Source: Collybiopsis luxurians FD-317 M1
Taxonomy: Eukaryota; Basidiomycota; Agaricomycetes; Agaricales; Omphalotaceae
NCBI GenBank assembly: GCA_000827265.1
Contig: KN834751.1
Location: 1,421,123-1,485,122 of the forward strand
Length of the DNA: 64,000 nt
Reading direction: 5' to 3'
The translations under genes and the position numbers were made by a program. The notes beneath the pieces are model-generated. The model had not been told where the DNA came from. It did no database searches and saw only the letters and a program-made list of their open reading frames with translations. Positions 9,474 through 19,800 of the stretch are shown one piece after another (the stretch's first letter is position 1; the number at the start of each line of letters is the position of its first letter).

Positions 9474-12400
9474 ATGCCCAACGTCACCTTGGACCAGCTT
9501 CAAGCTGTTCTAATGGCAGAAGCCTTTGAGGTCATAGCCCCATTATTCGGCAATCTAGCGCAACACCTAGCAGACAGCAAAAACTGGGTTGCAGAGCTAC
9601 AGCAAGCCCATGCCTCAATGGAGCAACTTTCGAGTGCTCTTTGCGAAGCTATGGCCAATGTCAGCATCACAGTTCCTGTGCCAGTACAACCCTCTGCTGC
9701 TCCTACCGTCAAGGCTCCACTCTGCACTGAGCTCCCAACATTCCGAGGACACCTGGAAGAGAATGTACGTGCTTTCCTTTCTATCACAAAGGATATCCTA
9801 CTCGCTACCCATATCTCTCGAAACGATTGGAGAATAATAGCAAGTGGATGCCTTAAGGAGGGTGCACAGACTTGGTATTTAGCCAAATGTCACTCTAACA
9901 GAGATAGTCCACTTACCTGGGATGCTCTTGAACTTGAACTTCTGGCTCACTTTGACCATCCGGCACATACCGATGAAATTAGAACTAAGTTGCAGAAGTG
10001 CAACTACAAGAACAATATGTCCGACTTCATTCTTGCCTTCCAGAAGCTTGAAATGCAGATTGCTGCTGACAAAATGACCTATGGGGATCATAAATGGAAC
10101 TTCTATTGTTCCCTTCCTGCTGAAATCTGTTTCCATATCACCTGGAGCTCTCCAAAGAATATGGCCGATGTATACAAAGCAGCTCACACTTGGGAACACT
10201 ACAAGTGTGTATCTGGTGCTCGCACTGCTGACCCCCACATCAACAAATTGAATCATTCTTCCTCCACTAGCTCTTCCTCTGCGACTCTTTTCCCTTCAAC
10301 TGCTCCAGTGAGTGCTTCAGGATTGGGACCTATGGACTTGGATGTCCATGACCAGGCTCAAGCAAAAAGTGATACATCCAGGATCCATTGCTATAATTGC
10401 AATAAACCTGGCCATTTCACAAAAGACTGTTGTCTTCCTGATCATCGCAAGCAGGGTCAAGCTGTAGGACAGCAGATAAGATTTGGACCTAGGCCTATGC
10501 ATCTGTTTGATGTTTGACCTAAGCCCTATCCAACCTCATCTCCATCCCTTGCTTCTTGTCTCCAACTCTCGCACCTTACTTGAAGCTACCCTTCCACTAA
10601 GGTCTCCAGTAAGGAAGTGAATGACTTCTTGAAGAGCTGCGCACCTCCTGGATCAAAAGAAAACCCATTGCAAGTCAATCATTTTGCTCTGTCTCTTGAT
10701 AGCCAACAAGTCAACTTACCTGTATATTGTGCATTCCTCTCAAGCCCTCAACATTCTCAGCTCCCTTGGAAGAAGCGTGTGGGTAATCCGGTAAGTGTAA
10801 TTGGGGACACTGGAGCTCTGGATAACTATATTCGACATGATATTGTGAAACATGTCAATGCTGAATTCTTTCCACTAGGAGCTGCTTGTGAAATCTCTGG
10901 TGCCGGTCATACTGTCACTTGAGAATTTTGCCATGTCTGCCTGTGGATAGGTCCAGTTGTTGAGGTAATTTGTGCTTATGTCCTTGAAAAGGATTCAGGT
11001 TTCTGACATGACTTGCTTCTTGGCTGGGACTTTCTTGCTAAACATCAAGTTAGTTTTGGTTGGGAGAATCATTCCCTGCAAATTTGCTCACCTCAGACCA
11101 ATGAACTTATCGAAATCAAGCTCATTTGACTCTCTGGTGCACCAGATCTCTATATTACCAAGGCTAATGCTGAAACAACAAGTCCCAGTTATGTTCCCCT
11201 CCCTTCTGAACAATACACCTACACAGAAGATTCGGATGTGAATTCGCTTGAAGCCATTATTGATGAGCAAGAAACTTGGGACCTGGACAAAATAACGCAC
11301 ATAACTTCTTTCCCATCTTTGGATTCAGCCTCTCAAAGCCCCTCCCTCAGTGAGAAGAACTTGGAGTTGCATAATGCTATGCAAGACAAGCTCCAAGCTG
11401 ATGCTGTACTGACACCTGGAAATGGTCTGGGTCAGAAATTGAAGAACTTTGCGATTAAGACATTTCCAAAATTGTTTTGCAAAAAGGTGGGCTACCCACC
11501 AGCTAGAAAATGGGTACACAATATTGATACTGGCAATGCTCAGCCCATCCGAGTGTGCGGTTGCCCTCACTCTCCCTGTGAGAATGAAGAAATCAAGAAG
11601 TTTGTAGAGGAGGCTCTCACAGAAGGTGTGATCGAGCCCTCCAAATCTCCATGGTCATTGCCAATTATCCTGGTCCCTAAAAAGAGTGGTGAGTTATGTC
11701 CTTGCATCAACTTGTGAGCTGTAAACAATCTAATGAGGAAAAATGCCTATCCATTACCTCAGATTGATGAATGCTATGTCAACCTCCATGATGCTAAAAT
11801 ATTCACCACTCTAGACCTGAAGTCTGGATACTGGCAAATCTGTCTCACTGAAGCAGCGAAATGCAAGACTGCCTTCACCTGCAGGTATGGTCATTACCAA
11901 TTTTGTGTCATGCCTTTTGGACTCACTAATGCTCCTGCAACATTCCAAAATATGATGAATGATCTCCTCCAGCCATTTATTGATGTTTTCATTATGGTTT
12001 ACCTTGACGATATCATTATCTACTCTAGGTCAGAGGAGGAACATGAGGAGCATGTCAAAAAGGTACTTGCAATATTAGATGCAGAAGGTCCTGTTCTAAA
12101 TCTTGCGAAATGCTCCTGGGCACAGGTTGAACCCTTGTATCTTGGACATATTGTATCTGGCAATGGCATTAAGGTCAATCCGGACAAGGTGAGGGTAATT
12201 TTGGAATGGCCTGTACCATCAAATATTACCAAATTGCATGGTTTTCTGAACCTCACTGGGTATTACCAACATTTTATATGAGGTTTTTCCAAGGTTGCAG
12301 CACCACTAACTGATCTTCTTGCCGGCTCCCCAAAAAAGGGTTCACTGATTACTTGGAATGACAACTGCAAAAATGCATTTGTAACCCTCAAGAATGCTCT

Positions 12401-14276
12401 CTCATCTACTCAGGTACTTATCCATCTGACTCCCTGGCATGTATTTGTTATTGATTGTGATGCATCCGGTGATTGCATTGGCACTATTTTGCAGCAAACA
12501 ATCATCCCATTCAAAACCTTTAAGGATGGGAGGGAGTCAAGTGAGTACGAAAAATGTTTCGACTTTAAAGAAAGAGACTTATGCCCAATAGCTTATGAAT
12601 CTTGTAAGCTTACCTCAACCGAACAAAGATACTCAGCTCAAGAACACAAAATGCTTGCTATAGTGCACTTGTCGAAGAAATGGATTGCTTATCTGGAAGG
12701 ATCACCTATTGTGGTACATACAGATCATGAATTGTTGAAATACTTTCTAATGCAAAAGAATCTTGGCCACCGACTTGCTCGCTTCCATGATGACATTGCT
12801 CATTTTGATGTAAAGATCTTGTATCGCCCTGGGTCATTGCAAATCGCTGCCGATGTGCTATCTCGACAAGGAGGTCACCCTGAGGTTCCTGACATTGAAT
12901 ATGAACCTCTGTTCTCCTTTCCCATGGAAATGGATCCAGCTGATTGTGAAGCTACCTTCAAAAGGTTAGAAGAAATTTGAACAAAATTGTTAGCTGGAGA
13001 ACAACTCGGCATTGAGGGAACATACCTGGTATGTGGGCAATACTTATACAAGGACATAGGACTTGAGGAATCACAGGAGTCACATATTGTTCTTGTTCCA
13101 ACTTCAGTTGCGCAAGCCCTAGCGGTGGTCAAAGCTATCTACATCAACTTGGGACATTTTGGTATGAATGCAATCACTCAAGCTCTACAAGATTGGTTTT
13201 GGATTCCATATGCTGCAGAAATGGTCGAGTACACTGTACGTACCTGCAACAAATGCCAATTCACCAAATGAGACATAACTCTTTCACAGCCTTTGTTTCC
13301 TCTGCCGCATACTTCCGCTGGGGATATCTGGGCTTTCAACTTCATTGGACCTCTTCCAAAGACTAAGCGAGGTAATCAGTATATTCTTATGACAATGGAT
13401 TTGGGTACTGATTATGCCTTCGCTGAAGGATTGGTTCAATGTTCCGCTGACGCTGTTATTCAACTCCTTCAATTGCTTATGTCCATGTTTGGCAAACCCA
13501 AGGCCATCCTAACAGATAATGGTGAGGAATTCATGTCTTATGCCTTTCAGAATTTGTTACAATGACTTACCATCCAACACCTTCATACTACCCCCTATCA
13601 CCTGCAAACAAATGGCTGACTTGAAAAATTCAACAATACGCTGGTTCAAACATTGGCTCGTTACTGTGCTCCAGACCAACAAAATGAATGGGATGAGTAC
13701 GTACCTGATGCGTTACTTGCTCACCGTGCTCACAAGAATCCTAGCACTGGATCTTCCCCAGCTTGTATGATGCTTGGCTACAAACCTCACCTCCCAAGTG
13801 AAACTGTCTTTGACACCTGTCGACTGCCACCTTCTGATACCAAAATTGAAGCTCTTCAGCAGCGATGTCTCGAGCATATTCAAGATCTTGAGAGGTTCCG
13901 GGAAGAATCAAATGCAAAAGCTTTGGTGCATCTCAAAGAGGAAGCGGCTCAGTGCAAAGATGGGTATTTGGAAAGGGGTCTGGGAATTGGGGACTTGGTT
14001 CTATGAAAGAATGAATGTCAGTCTAAGATTCATCCTCATTGGGATGGACCATTCATAATTCGCGATGTTACTTCCAAGAATACTTACCAGTTGATGACCA
14101 GAAATGGCTACATTCTCCGACATCTCTACAATGGCATATGACTCTGGCCCTACCAGCCTTCCAGCTCTTCCGCCTCCTCCTCTGTACCCAATGATCCAAC
14201 TTTGTGGTACTCCTCTGCTGACCTACAATGATGCGATGCAAAACAACACAGAATGAAGGGGAAGGACAAGCAATAA
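9474..14276 (+). pseudogene. gag-pol of Ty3/gypsy element 1, one frame with 14 TGA codons
   Basis: A single frame runs 1,600 codons from ATG 9474 to TAA 14274-14276 without any frameshift. In order: Gag (LPTFRGHLEENVRAFL, then the knuckle CYNCNKPGHFTKDC near 10388-10429); protease (GDTGA near 10804); reverse transcriptase (LDLKSGYWQI, VMPFGLTNAPATFQ, YLDDI near 12001); RNase H (CDASGDCIG, SAQEHKMLAI, HTDHELLKYF); and integrase (H-H then CNKC near 13246, LTDNGEEF near 13511, TPYHLQTNG). In-frame TGA codons lie at 10515, 10581, 10920, 11004, 11127, 11715, 12279, 12978, 13269, 13563, 13617, 14004, 14139 and probably 14229. Each falls where Arg (CGA) fits, for example before AVNN in the RT and before GFSK after the RT. 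Fused gag-pol in one frame is common in fungal gypsy elements. Confidence 0.9.
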
Positions 14277-14462
14277 ATGATTACATATGCTGTGTCCATC
14301 ACAACTGCCTATTAAATGAAACCTAATGATCCAGCACAAACTTTATATGAACAGTATATTTTTCTTTCTGACTCTTCTTTTGATTGTGAAATATTTATTA
14401 TTAGTTCCTTCATTCTTTGGGTTCTGCTTTTGCAGGAGCAAAAGGAATTAACAAGGGGATTG

Positions 14463-14859
14463 TGTTGTATAACAAATTACAAATAGGCACTGCACAGTCT
14501 AGACTGGTGCTGACTTGGACAACAGTTACCTCTTTAGGGTTGGTATAGGGAATACTTACCTGCTCATACTTTTCCCAGTACAAGATATCTCCCTGGACAA
14601 TAGTTTATTATGTCTCTCTTGTGTATCTTAACTGTGCTTTCCTGTGTAAAGACTACGGACGTATTTTGCTATTTTACTTAGCACTTAACTCGTAGTTACT
14701 CGGAGGATTGTCTCTTGTTTTTCTTGTAAAGTATGAGACTTCTGTAGTACTTCTCTATGTACTTAAGTAGGATGTAGTGTAGATGTAGAATTCAGAATTC
14801 TCTTCATTTGTTCACTGCCTGACCAGCCTTCAGCCTGATTTGGATGTGCGAATACCTCA
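14463..14859 (+). repeat. middle LTR, chimeric
   Basis: 397 bp. Up to 14586 it carries the variants of the 3' LTR (for example GGTGCTGAC and CAAGATATC). From 14660 on it carries those of the 5' LTR (GGACGTATTTT, ACTCGTAG). The switch falls inside a 73-base block in which the two outer LTRs are identical. Confidence 0.9.
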
Positions 14860-15056
14860 CTTTCGAAAGTGCAGGACTCTTTCACTTTCTGTGCAACTTC
14901 GAGAACAGGAATATCAACTGTAAGTATATTTGAATTGATAAATCGGATGACAAGCTCACATTGGTTCTCAATCTAGAGGACAACCCACCCTAGTTGACTC
15001 AGAATTCTGCCAAACTATCACAATTTTTACAGCTTTCTTCTCTCTCCTCTTTATCT

Positions 15057-15428
15057 ATGCCCAACGTCACCTTGGACCAGCTTCAAGCTGTTCTAATGGC
15101 AGAAGCCTTTGAGGTCATAGCCCCATTATTCGGCAATCTAGCGCAACACCTAGCAGACAGCAAAAACTGGGTTGCAGAGCTACAGCAAGCCCATGCCTCA
15201 ATGGAGCAACTTTCGAGTGCTCTTTGCGAAGCTATGGCCAATGTCAGCATCACAGTTCCTGTGCCAGTACAACCCTCTGCTGCTCCTACCGTCAAGGCTC
15301 CACTCTGCACTGAGCTCCCAACATTCCGAGGACACCTGGAAGAGAATGTACGTGCTTTCCTTTCTATCACAAAGGATATCCTACTCGCTACCCATATCTC
15401 TCGAAACGATTGGAGAATAATAGCAAGT
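15057..15428 (+). pseudogene. partial second gag copy, cut by an assembly gap
   Basis: The sequence from 14860 to 15428 matches 9277-9845 base for base as far as I could compare. It includes the Gag start (ATG 15057) and 124 codons. It stops at the run of Ns. After the gap, 15449-15695 matches 14217-14462, the end of pol plus the polypurine-like AAGGGG tract. Only the two ends of a second internal region are present in the assembly. Confidence 0.85.
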
Positions 15429-15448
15429 NNNNNNNNNNNNNNNNNNNN
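15429..15448. other. assembly gap (20 N)
   Basis: Twenty Ns. Compared with the first element, about 4.4 kb of internal sequence would be missing here if a second full copy exists. The N length is therefore a placeholder, or the join is artificial. Confidence 0.9.
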
Positions 15449-15695
15449 TGCTGACCTACAATGATGCGATGCAAAACAACACAGAATGAAGGGGAAGGAC
15501 AAGCAATAAATGATTACATATGCTGTGTCCATCACAACTGCCTATTAAATGAAACCTAATGATCCAGCACAAACTTTATATGAACAGTATATTTTTCTTT
15601 CTGACTCTTCTTTTGATTGTGAAATATTTATTATTAGTTCCTTCATTCTTTGGGTTCTGCTTTTGCAGGAGCAAAAGGAATTAACAAGGGGATTG

Positions 15696-16092
15696 TGTTG
15701 TATAACAAATTACAAATAGGCACTGCACAGTCTAGACTGGTGCTGACTTGGACAACAGTTACCTCTTTAGGGTTGGTATAGGGAATACTTACCTGCTCAT
15801 ACTTTTCCCAGTACAAGATATCTCCCTGGACAATAGTTTATTATGTCTCTCTTGTGTATCTTAACTGTGCTTTCCTGTGTAAAGACTACGGATGTACTTT
15901 GCTATTTTACTTAGCACTTAACTTGTAGTTACTTGGAGGATTGTCTGTTGTTTTTCTTGTAAAGTATGAGACTTCTGTAGTACTTCTCTATGTACTTATG
16001 TAGGATGTAGCGTAGATGTAGAATTCAGAATTCTCTTTGTTTGTTCACTGCCTGACCAGCCTTCAGCCTGATTTGGACATGTGAATACCTCA
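15696..16092 (+). repeat. 3' LTR
   Basis: 397 bp with TG...CA ends, followed by GTGGG. It differs from the 5' LTR mainly at CpG-derived sites (GCGCCGAC versus GTGCTGAC, CTCGTAC versus CTCATAC, ACTCGG versus ACTTGG). Confidence 0.9.
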
Positions 16093-16330
16093 GTGGGCCA
16101 GCACCACATGGTGGGACTCATGCCCTGTTCAGTCATGGGCATCCGATGTAATGAACACTAAGCTAGAAATATATAAATTACAAAATTTAGATCAGTTCAA
16201 AATTGCCTGTCTTGGATCAGGCACAAAATCACCACCGCAGAAACTCGGCATTTCAGGCTAATGAGTGGTGTCTGGAATGCCATTTAAACTATATATGGAT
16301 GATGACATAAACTCTTAAACCATTTTTGGT

Positions 16331-16619
16331 TTACAGCCATTTGCAAAAAGGTTTGCATTTTTGACTATTCAACACTTGTTTGTTTGTATTTGGTCATCCT
16401 ATATATTTCAGGACCCAGACCCACCAAAACATATGGAACCACCATCCAACGACGCCATCTGTGGGTCAATCCTTATTGAAACCAGCAGTTTGCTTTTCCT
16501 TTGGGTGTTGGCTTTGTGTCTGGCTCTTGGAATATATAGAATCTGTATCAAAATATCAAATACAAATAAACAACAGTTGAATGCCTCGATGTGCAAAACT
16601 TTTTGCAAACAGCTGTAAG
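16331..16619. mobile_element. MITE-like element, TA-flanked inverted repeats
   Basis: About 288 bp bounded by imperfect inverted repeats of about 26 bp. The left end reads TTACAGCCATTTGCAAAAAG; the right end, read inward on the other strand, starts TTACAGCTGTTTGCAAAAAG. The outer TA with CAG next to it fits a Tc1/mariner-type terminus with TA target duplication. No coding capacity. A diverged, GC-richer copy that lacks the left end lies at about 46955-47195. Confidence 0.6.
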
Positions 16620-16860
16620 ATGATAAACTGTATTCAGGTGATGACACACTTATCTAGGTACCCTTTTTAGTAATGATAATGATAAGGTACCTAATTTGGA
16701 TTATGTGGCAGTTTGAGGCTGAAACAGGAAATGCGGCATTGCGCCGACAGTGGCGGGAAGCTTGTATTAATAGGATTAGTGATAAAAATCCATGCAATAA
16801 AATCATGTTCCTCCCTTCCACTTGCTTGTCTACAAGCAAACCATTTGTTTTTGACATACT

Positions 16861-19800
16861 ATGTCTGCAGGAAGACCTGTAGGGAGCCAAAATAAGCCTG
16901 GTCATCATGCAGGTGGTGTGAGAGAAGGAGCTAGGAGGCCTTCAGCAGAAAATGGTGGTTGATCTCATAGGCCAAAATGTATGCTTGCTATTCTTAACCA
17001 ACAGCAGCTGCCTGATTTTTGAGCTTCCTTTCAGGCAATCTTCAAAATGAGATGCTGCATGGGGATGCTCTTCCTGGTGCCGCTTCTGGAGGATCCAATT
17101 TTGCTCCCATATTTGGTTAGTGCTTTGTTATGCATGCTGAAGTGAGTAGACTGGCTGATGTTAACTGTGAACCAGACATGCAATTGCAGTGAGAAAAAGA
17201 GAGAAAAAATGAACAGCAGCAACAAAGGTCTTGCCAGTTACCTCCAACTCTGGACTCTCATAGTGGTTTGATTAATCTATTTCACTTCAGAAGCTGCTTA
17301 CACTAAAATAGTTTCTGTAGCCCAGCCAAATGAAAGATCCCAAGCCAATTTAAGGAAGAGATTTCCATTTGCATTCTTGCATGATGAACCAACCAATGCT
17401 ACTCTGCCGAGAGAAAGAAATACATTTTCTGTTATGGAAGATATAGTTGATCAGATTGATCAAGCAGCTGAGCCAGAAAATGAGGAGGGAGCAGTACTAT
17501 ATGATGGGGCTGTAAAATTATATCTGGCCAGTGTGAAGGATGCTCTAGATGAGGCTATTAAGAAGGATAAAATGCCTTCTTGCTATAAAGGAGGTGGATT
17601 CTTCGTTAGGCCCTCTGCCCTTTATTTTGTTTTCAAAAAGGGCAGGCAAACCAAGGCTCTAGATCCTAGTGATGCATATAAGCCCACAGTATTTGTGTGG
17701 CTACCTTTTGAAGCAGGAGAAGGTGACAGGATTCTTTGTACTGATGAGAGTTGTGCAAGATACAAGCAGGCTATGTCTCTTAAAGGCTGGAATACTACCC
17801 CTATTGCACAAAGAGTCATTGGGTTAAGTGAGAACTATTACATCATGACCAAGTGCATCTACTGTAAAGGGTGTAAGGTATCTATGAATGGTTATGATCC
17901 ACGAGTGATGAAGCAGCTAAGCATAGAACTTGTTGAAGAATTTCCAGCCTTTCTAACAAAGTGGAGTGGAATGGATAAAGAGCTGGTAGAGTTTATCAGA
18001 ACTGGGATATCACCTGGAGTGAATGCAAACATGTTTGCAACCATAATTAGAACTGCTCATATGCAAAAGTATGACCACTCCAAGCTTAAATATTATCATG
18101 CAGCTACAGCTGCAAATGCAGATGCGGATGCTAAGAACATTGATAGACCAAGATTCAAAGCATTCTCTGGCTTTGCTGATAAGAAGGGGTATAATGGACA
18201 TTACCCATCTAGATGGTACATCAATGCAGTATATGTTGATTACATCCAGTGTATTGGACCCATCTTGGATCAGTGTATGGCTTCTCTTACTGGAACTATA
18301 CTCAAGTGGGATCATTCATTTAAAGTCCCTAAGTTTCTAATGAAAGTCAATGGAGAGCCTGTTTTCAAAGCTCTGTTTACCATTGTCAATGAGCTTGAGC
18401 AAATCAGATATCAATTTTTTGTGCCCACTAAGTCTCAGTCCCATCTCAGAGAAGGTCTAGAAGCTATTGCAAAGAGTCTCAAGGATCATGGGTTAGCTGA
18501 ACCAGTTATAGGATATACTGATGTACCAGCAGTGGATATGGCCATATTCACTGAGTGCTTTCCATCACTGAAAAAGAATGTGGTTCCTGTTCAGCTTGAT
18601 GAATATGGTGACTTACCAAGGTTGAGTCTTCCAGATGGGGTAACACCATTACTTATCTCTTCAGATCAGATTGAGCAGGCATGCTATGTTATTCAAGATG
18701 CATTGCGTGGAGACACCACAGAGATTCACATTGGTTTTGATATGGAATGGGACTTTACAGCTGGATCTGGAGGAACAGGTCCTCACAAGACTGCTTTAAT
18801 TCAAATAGCATATGGCAAGACTGTCTACTTGCTTCAGGTCTATCACATAAAAAAGCTTCCTTCTGCATTGATTAATATTCTCAGAAGTACCCAAATCATA
18901 AAGATTGACTGGAATATTACTGCTGATTTGGCCAAACTTGCTCATGATTTTCCAGTGTTTGAGCCTAGCAAAACAGGCAACAAATTCAGAGGGGTCGTTG
19001 AGTTAGGACAACTGGCATTTGAGAAAAATGCAGTACCAACATCTAATGCTTCATTAGCATCAATTATGGCAGCCACACTCCAGCAGAACTTATCTAAGGA
19101 ATTAAGAGTATCTGAGTGGAGCTTGGCAACATTAAGTGATGAGCAAATTGCCTATGCAGCACTTGATGCTCATGTTGCTCTGATAATTTGGGATATTCTA
19201 AAGGTTATGGACAGCACAGGTGGGCCTTTAACAGGCATCACTACTGTTGGTCAGGAAGTGAGTTTATATTCCTGCAAACAAGAAATAGCACAGGGTCATA
19301 TTATAGTCCAGCCTGATATTTATGAGTTCCAGAAGCAGGGAGAGACCAAACCTACAAAGTTATGAGTTGCAACAACTAAGACATGGGCTTTAATAAAAAT
19401 AACAAAAGTTTTAGCTCCTCAAGCCATTTTGTCTCTCTATAATGATACTCTGCAAAATGTTCAGAATGGGAGAGAGTCCTTTGAAGCAGTTGTTACCATA
19501 GCTGCACTGTGGATCTGCAGTGGACCCCAGAAAGCTGCAAGTATATTTGGGCTGCACTTACCTAAAACTTTGGATGAGACAGCACTGGCTATAGAGCAGC
19601 CATGGAAAAGTCAGGATTCCCAGATACCTATTGAATGTAATGAGAAAGAACACAATCCAACCAATGAAGATACTGGTGATGATGACAATAGTGACAGTGA
19701 TTATGATTCAAGCAATCAAAAAGGAAAATATAAGCAAGGAAAATCCCAAGACTCTGATTTGCCAACAAGAATATTTGCAGACCTGTCCCATGAGATGGAT

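Larger units (their letters stand above)
8880..16092 (+). mobile_element. Ty3/gypsy LTR retrotransposon in a three-LTR arrangement
   Basis: Three 397-bp LTRs (8880-9276, 14463-14859, 15696-16092) begin TGTTG and end CTCA. The first internal region is complete at about 5.2 kb. The second is a 5' piece, a 20-base gap and a 3' piece. Domain order is Gag with CCHC knuckle, protease, reverse transcriptase, RNase H, integrase, which is the Ty3/gypsy order. The outer flanks share (A)GTGG, a plausible 4-5 bp target duplication, so the block behaves as one insertion. All coding parts carry stops, so it cannot move on its own. Confidence 0.9.

Noticed and set aside
9500..10256. Minus-strand frames of 125-128 codons opposite Gag
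   Set aside because: They are shadows of the Gag frame, and one reappears opposite the duplicated gag copy, as any mirrored frame would.
9474..14276. TGA read as arginine (altered genetic code or recoding) in gypsy 1
   Set aside because: The intact host genes contain no in-frame TGA, and the pattern tracks CpG decay seen in the LTRs as well. Mutation explains it without a new code.
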